Assembly (NCBI GenBank): GCA_016934135.1
Contig: JAFGTK010000315.1
Span: 1-6,455 of the forward strand
Reading direction: 5' to 3'
DNA: 6,455 nt
Source of the DNA: Deltaproteobacteria bacterium
Lineage (GTDB): Bacteria; Desulfobacterota; Desulfomonilia; UBA1062
Below the pieces are notes generated by a model, which saw nothing but the letters and a program-made list of their open reading frames with translations, did no database searches and was not told the DNA's origin. Position 1 is the stretch's first letter. Every line of letters begins with the position of its first letter. The position numbers and the translations under genes are program-made. Below are positions 6,364-6,455 of this stretch, piece by piece.

Positions 6364-6455
6364 CCTGTCGCGGTCCATGTTCAGGCCGTACCTTGTGTCC
6401 GGCCTTGCCCCTGCGGATTCGATGGCGATCTCGGGCAGCGAGTACGGCCCGAATC
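6349..6455 (-). CDS. C-terminal fragment of an unidentified upstream gene
   Basis: This is an open frame entering from the right edge: 34 complete codons ending in TAG at 6351-6349. It ends ITIQ and contains SAGARPDTRYGLNMDRDR. Third codon positions are strongly G/C (28 of 34 by hand count) and local GC is about 65%, clearly above the csm genes. The opposite-strand frame from an ATG at 6377 shares the same third positions, so base bias cannot separate the two strands. The minus frame is preferred because it closes with a stop just before an AT-rich gap, whereas the plus frame would need a start with no ribosome site. The product is not recognised. It is probably a host gene flanking the CRISPR-cas module. 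Confidence 0.45.
   Translation of the reverse strand, partial: FGPYSLPEIAIESAGARPDTRYGLNMDRDRITIQ

Noticed and set aside
6377..6455. A plus-strand frame starting ATG at 6377 and running off the right edge.
   Set aside because: It shares third codon positions with the minus frame, so its bias is not independent evidence, and no Shine-Dalgarno precedes it. The minus frame, with a clean stop before the intergenic gap, was preferred, although this remains uncertain.
1..6455. CRISPR array, cas6, cas1 or cas2.
   Set aside because: No regularly spaced repeats of 25-40 bases were found by eye, and no frame shows Cas6, Cas1 or Cas2 features. All sizeable space is taken by csm genes.

Overview
This window holds the effector operon of a type III-A (Csm) CRISPR-Cas system. 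All the complete genes lie on the minus strand, so the operon reads from high to low coordinates. The order is cas10/csm1 (6260-3666), csm2 (3653-3258), csm3 (3255-2560), csm4 (2547-1510), csm5 (1513-143), and then the first 46 codons of a CARF-type (Csm6/Csx1-like) accessory gene that runs off the left edge (139-1). Genes are separated by 12 bases or fewer, or overlap by 4 bases, and each is preceded by a recognisable Shine-Dalgarno sequence. This indicates one polycistronic, translationally coupled transcript.

Together the proteins should form the crRNA-guided Csm surveillance complex. Csm3 forms the backbone and cuts target RNA. Csm2 forms the minor filament. Csm4 holds the crRNA 5' handle next to Cas10. 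Csm5 caps the crRNA 3' end. Cas10 carries an HD nuclease motif and an intact GGDD cyclase motif, so it should both degrade ssDNA and make cyclic oligoadenylates. The truncated last gene would sense those messengers through its CARF domain. The key catalytic residues of Cas10 and Csm3 are present, so the module looks functional. No cas6, cas1, cas2 or CRISPR array is in the window; these must lie elsewhere or be supplied in trans.

Right of cas10 (6261-6455) there is an 88-base, AT-richer intergenic stretch (about 43% GC by hand count) with nested inverted repeats. It is followed by a GC-rich segment (about 65% GC for 6364-6455) that probably holds the last 34 codons of an unrelated gene on the same strand. 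The composition change suggests that the edge of the CRISPR-cas insertion lies here.

The organism is a bacterium of moderate GC content with strong GGAGG-type ribosome binding sites. The protein style resembles Csm systems of Nitrospirota or Desulfobacterota (deltaproteobacterial) anaerobes, but that placement is an impression and is not demonstrated by the sequence. The main oddities are an extra C-terminal domain of about 90 residues on Csm5, the unidentified effector half of the CARF protein, and the repeat-rich leader upstream of cas10.
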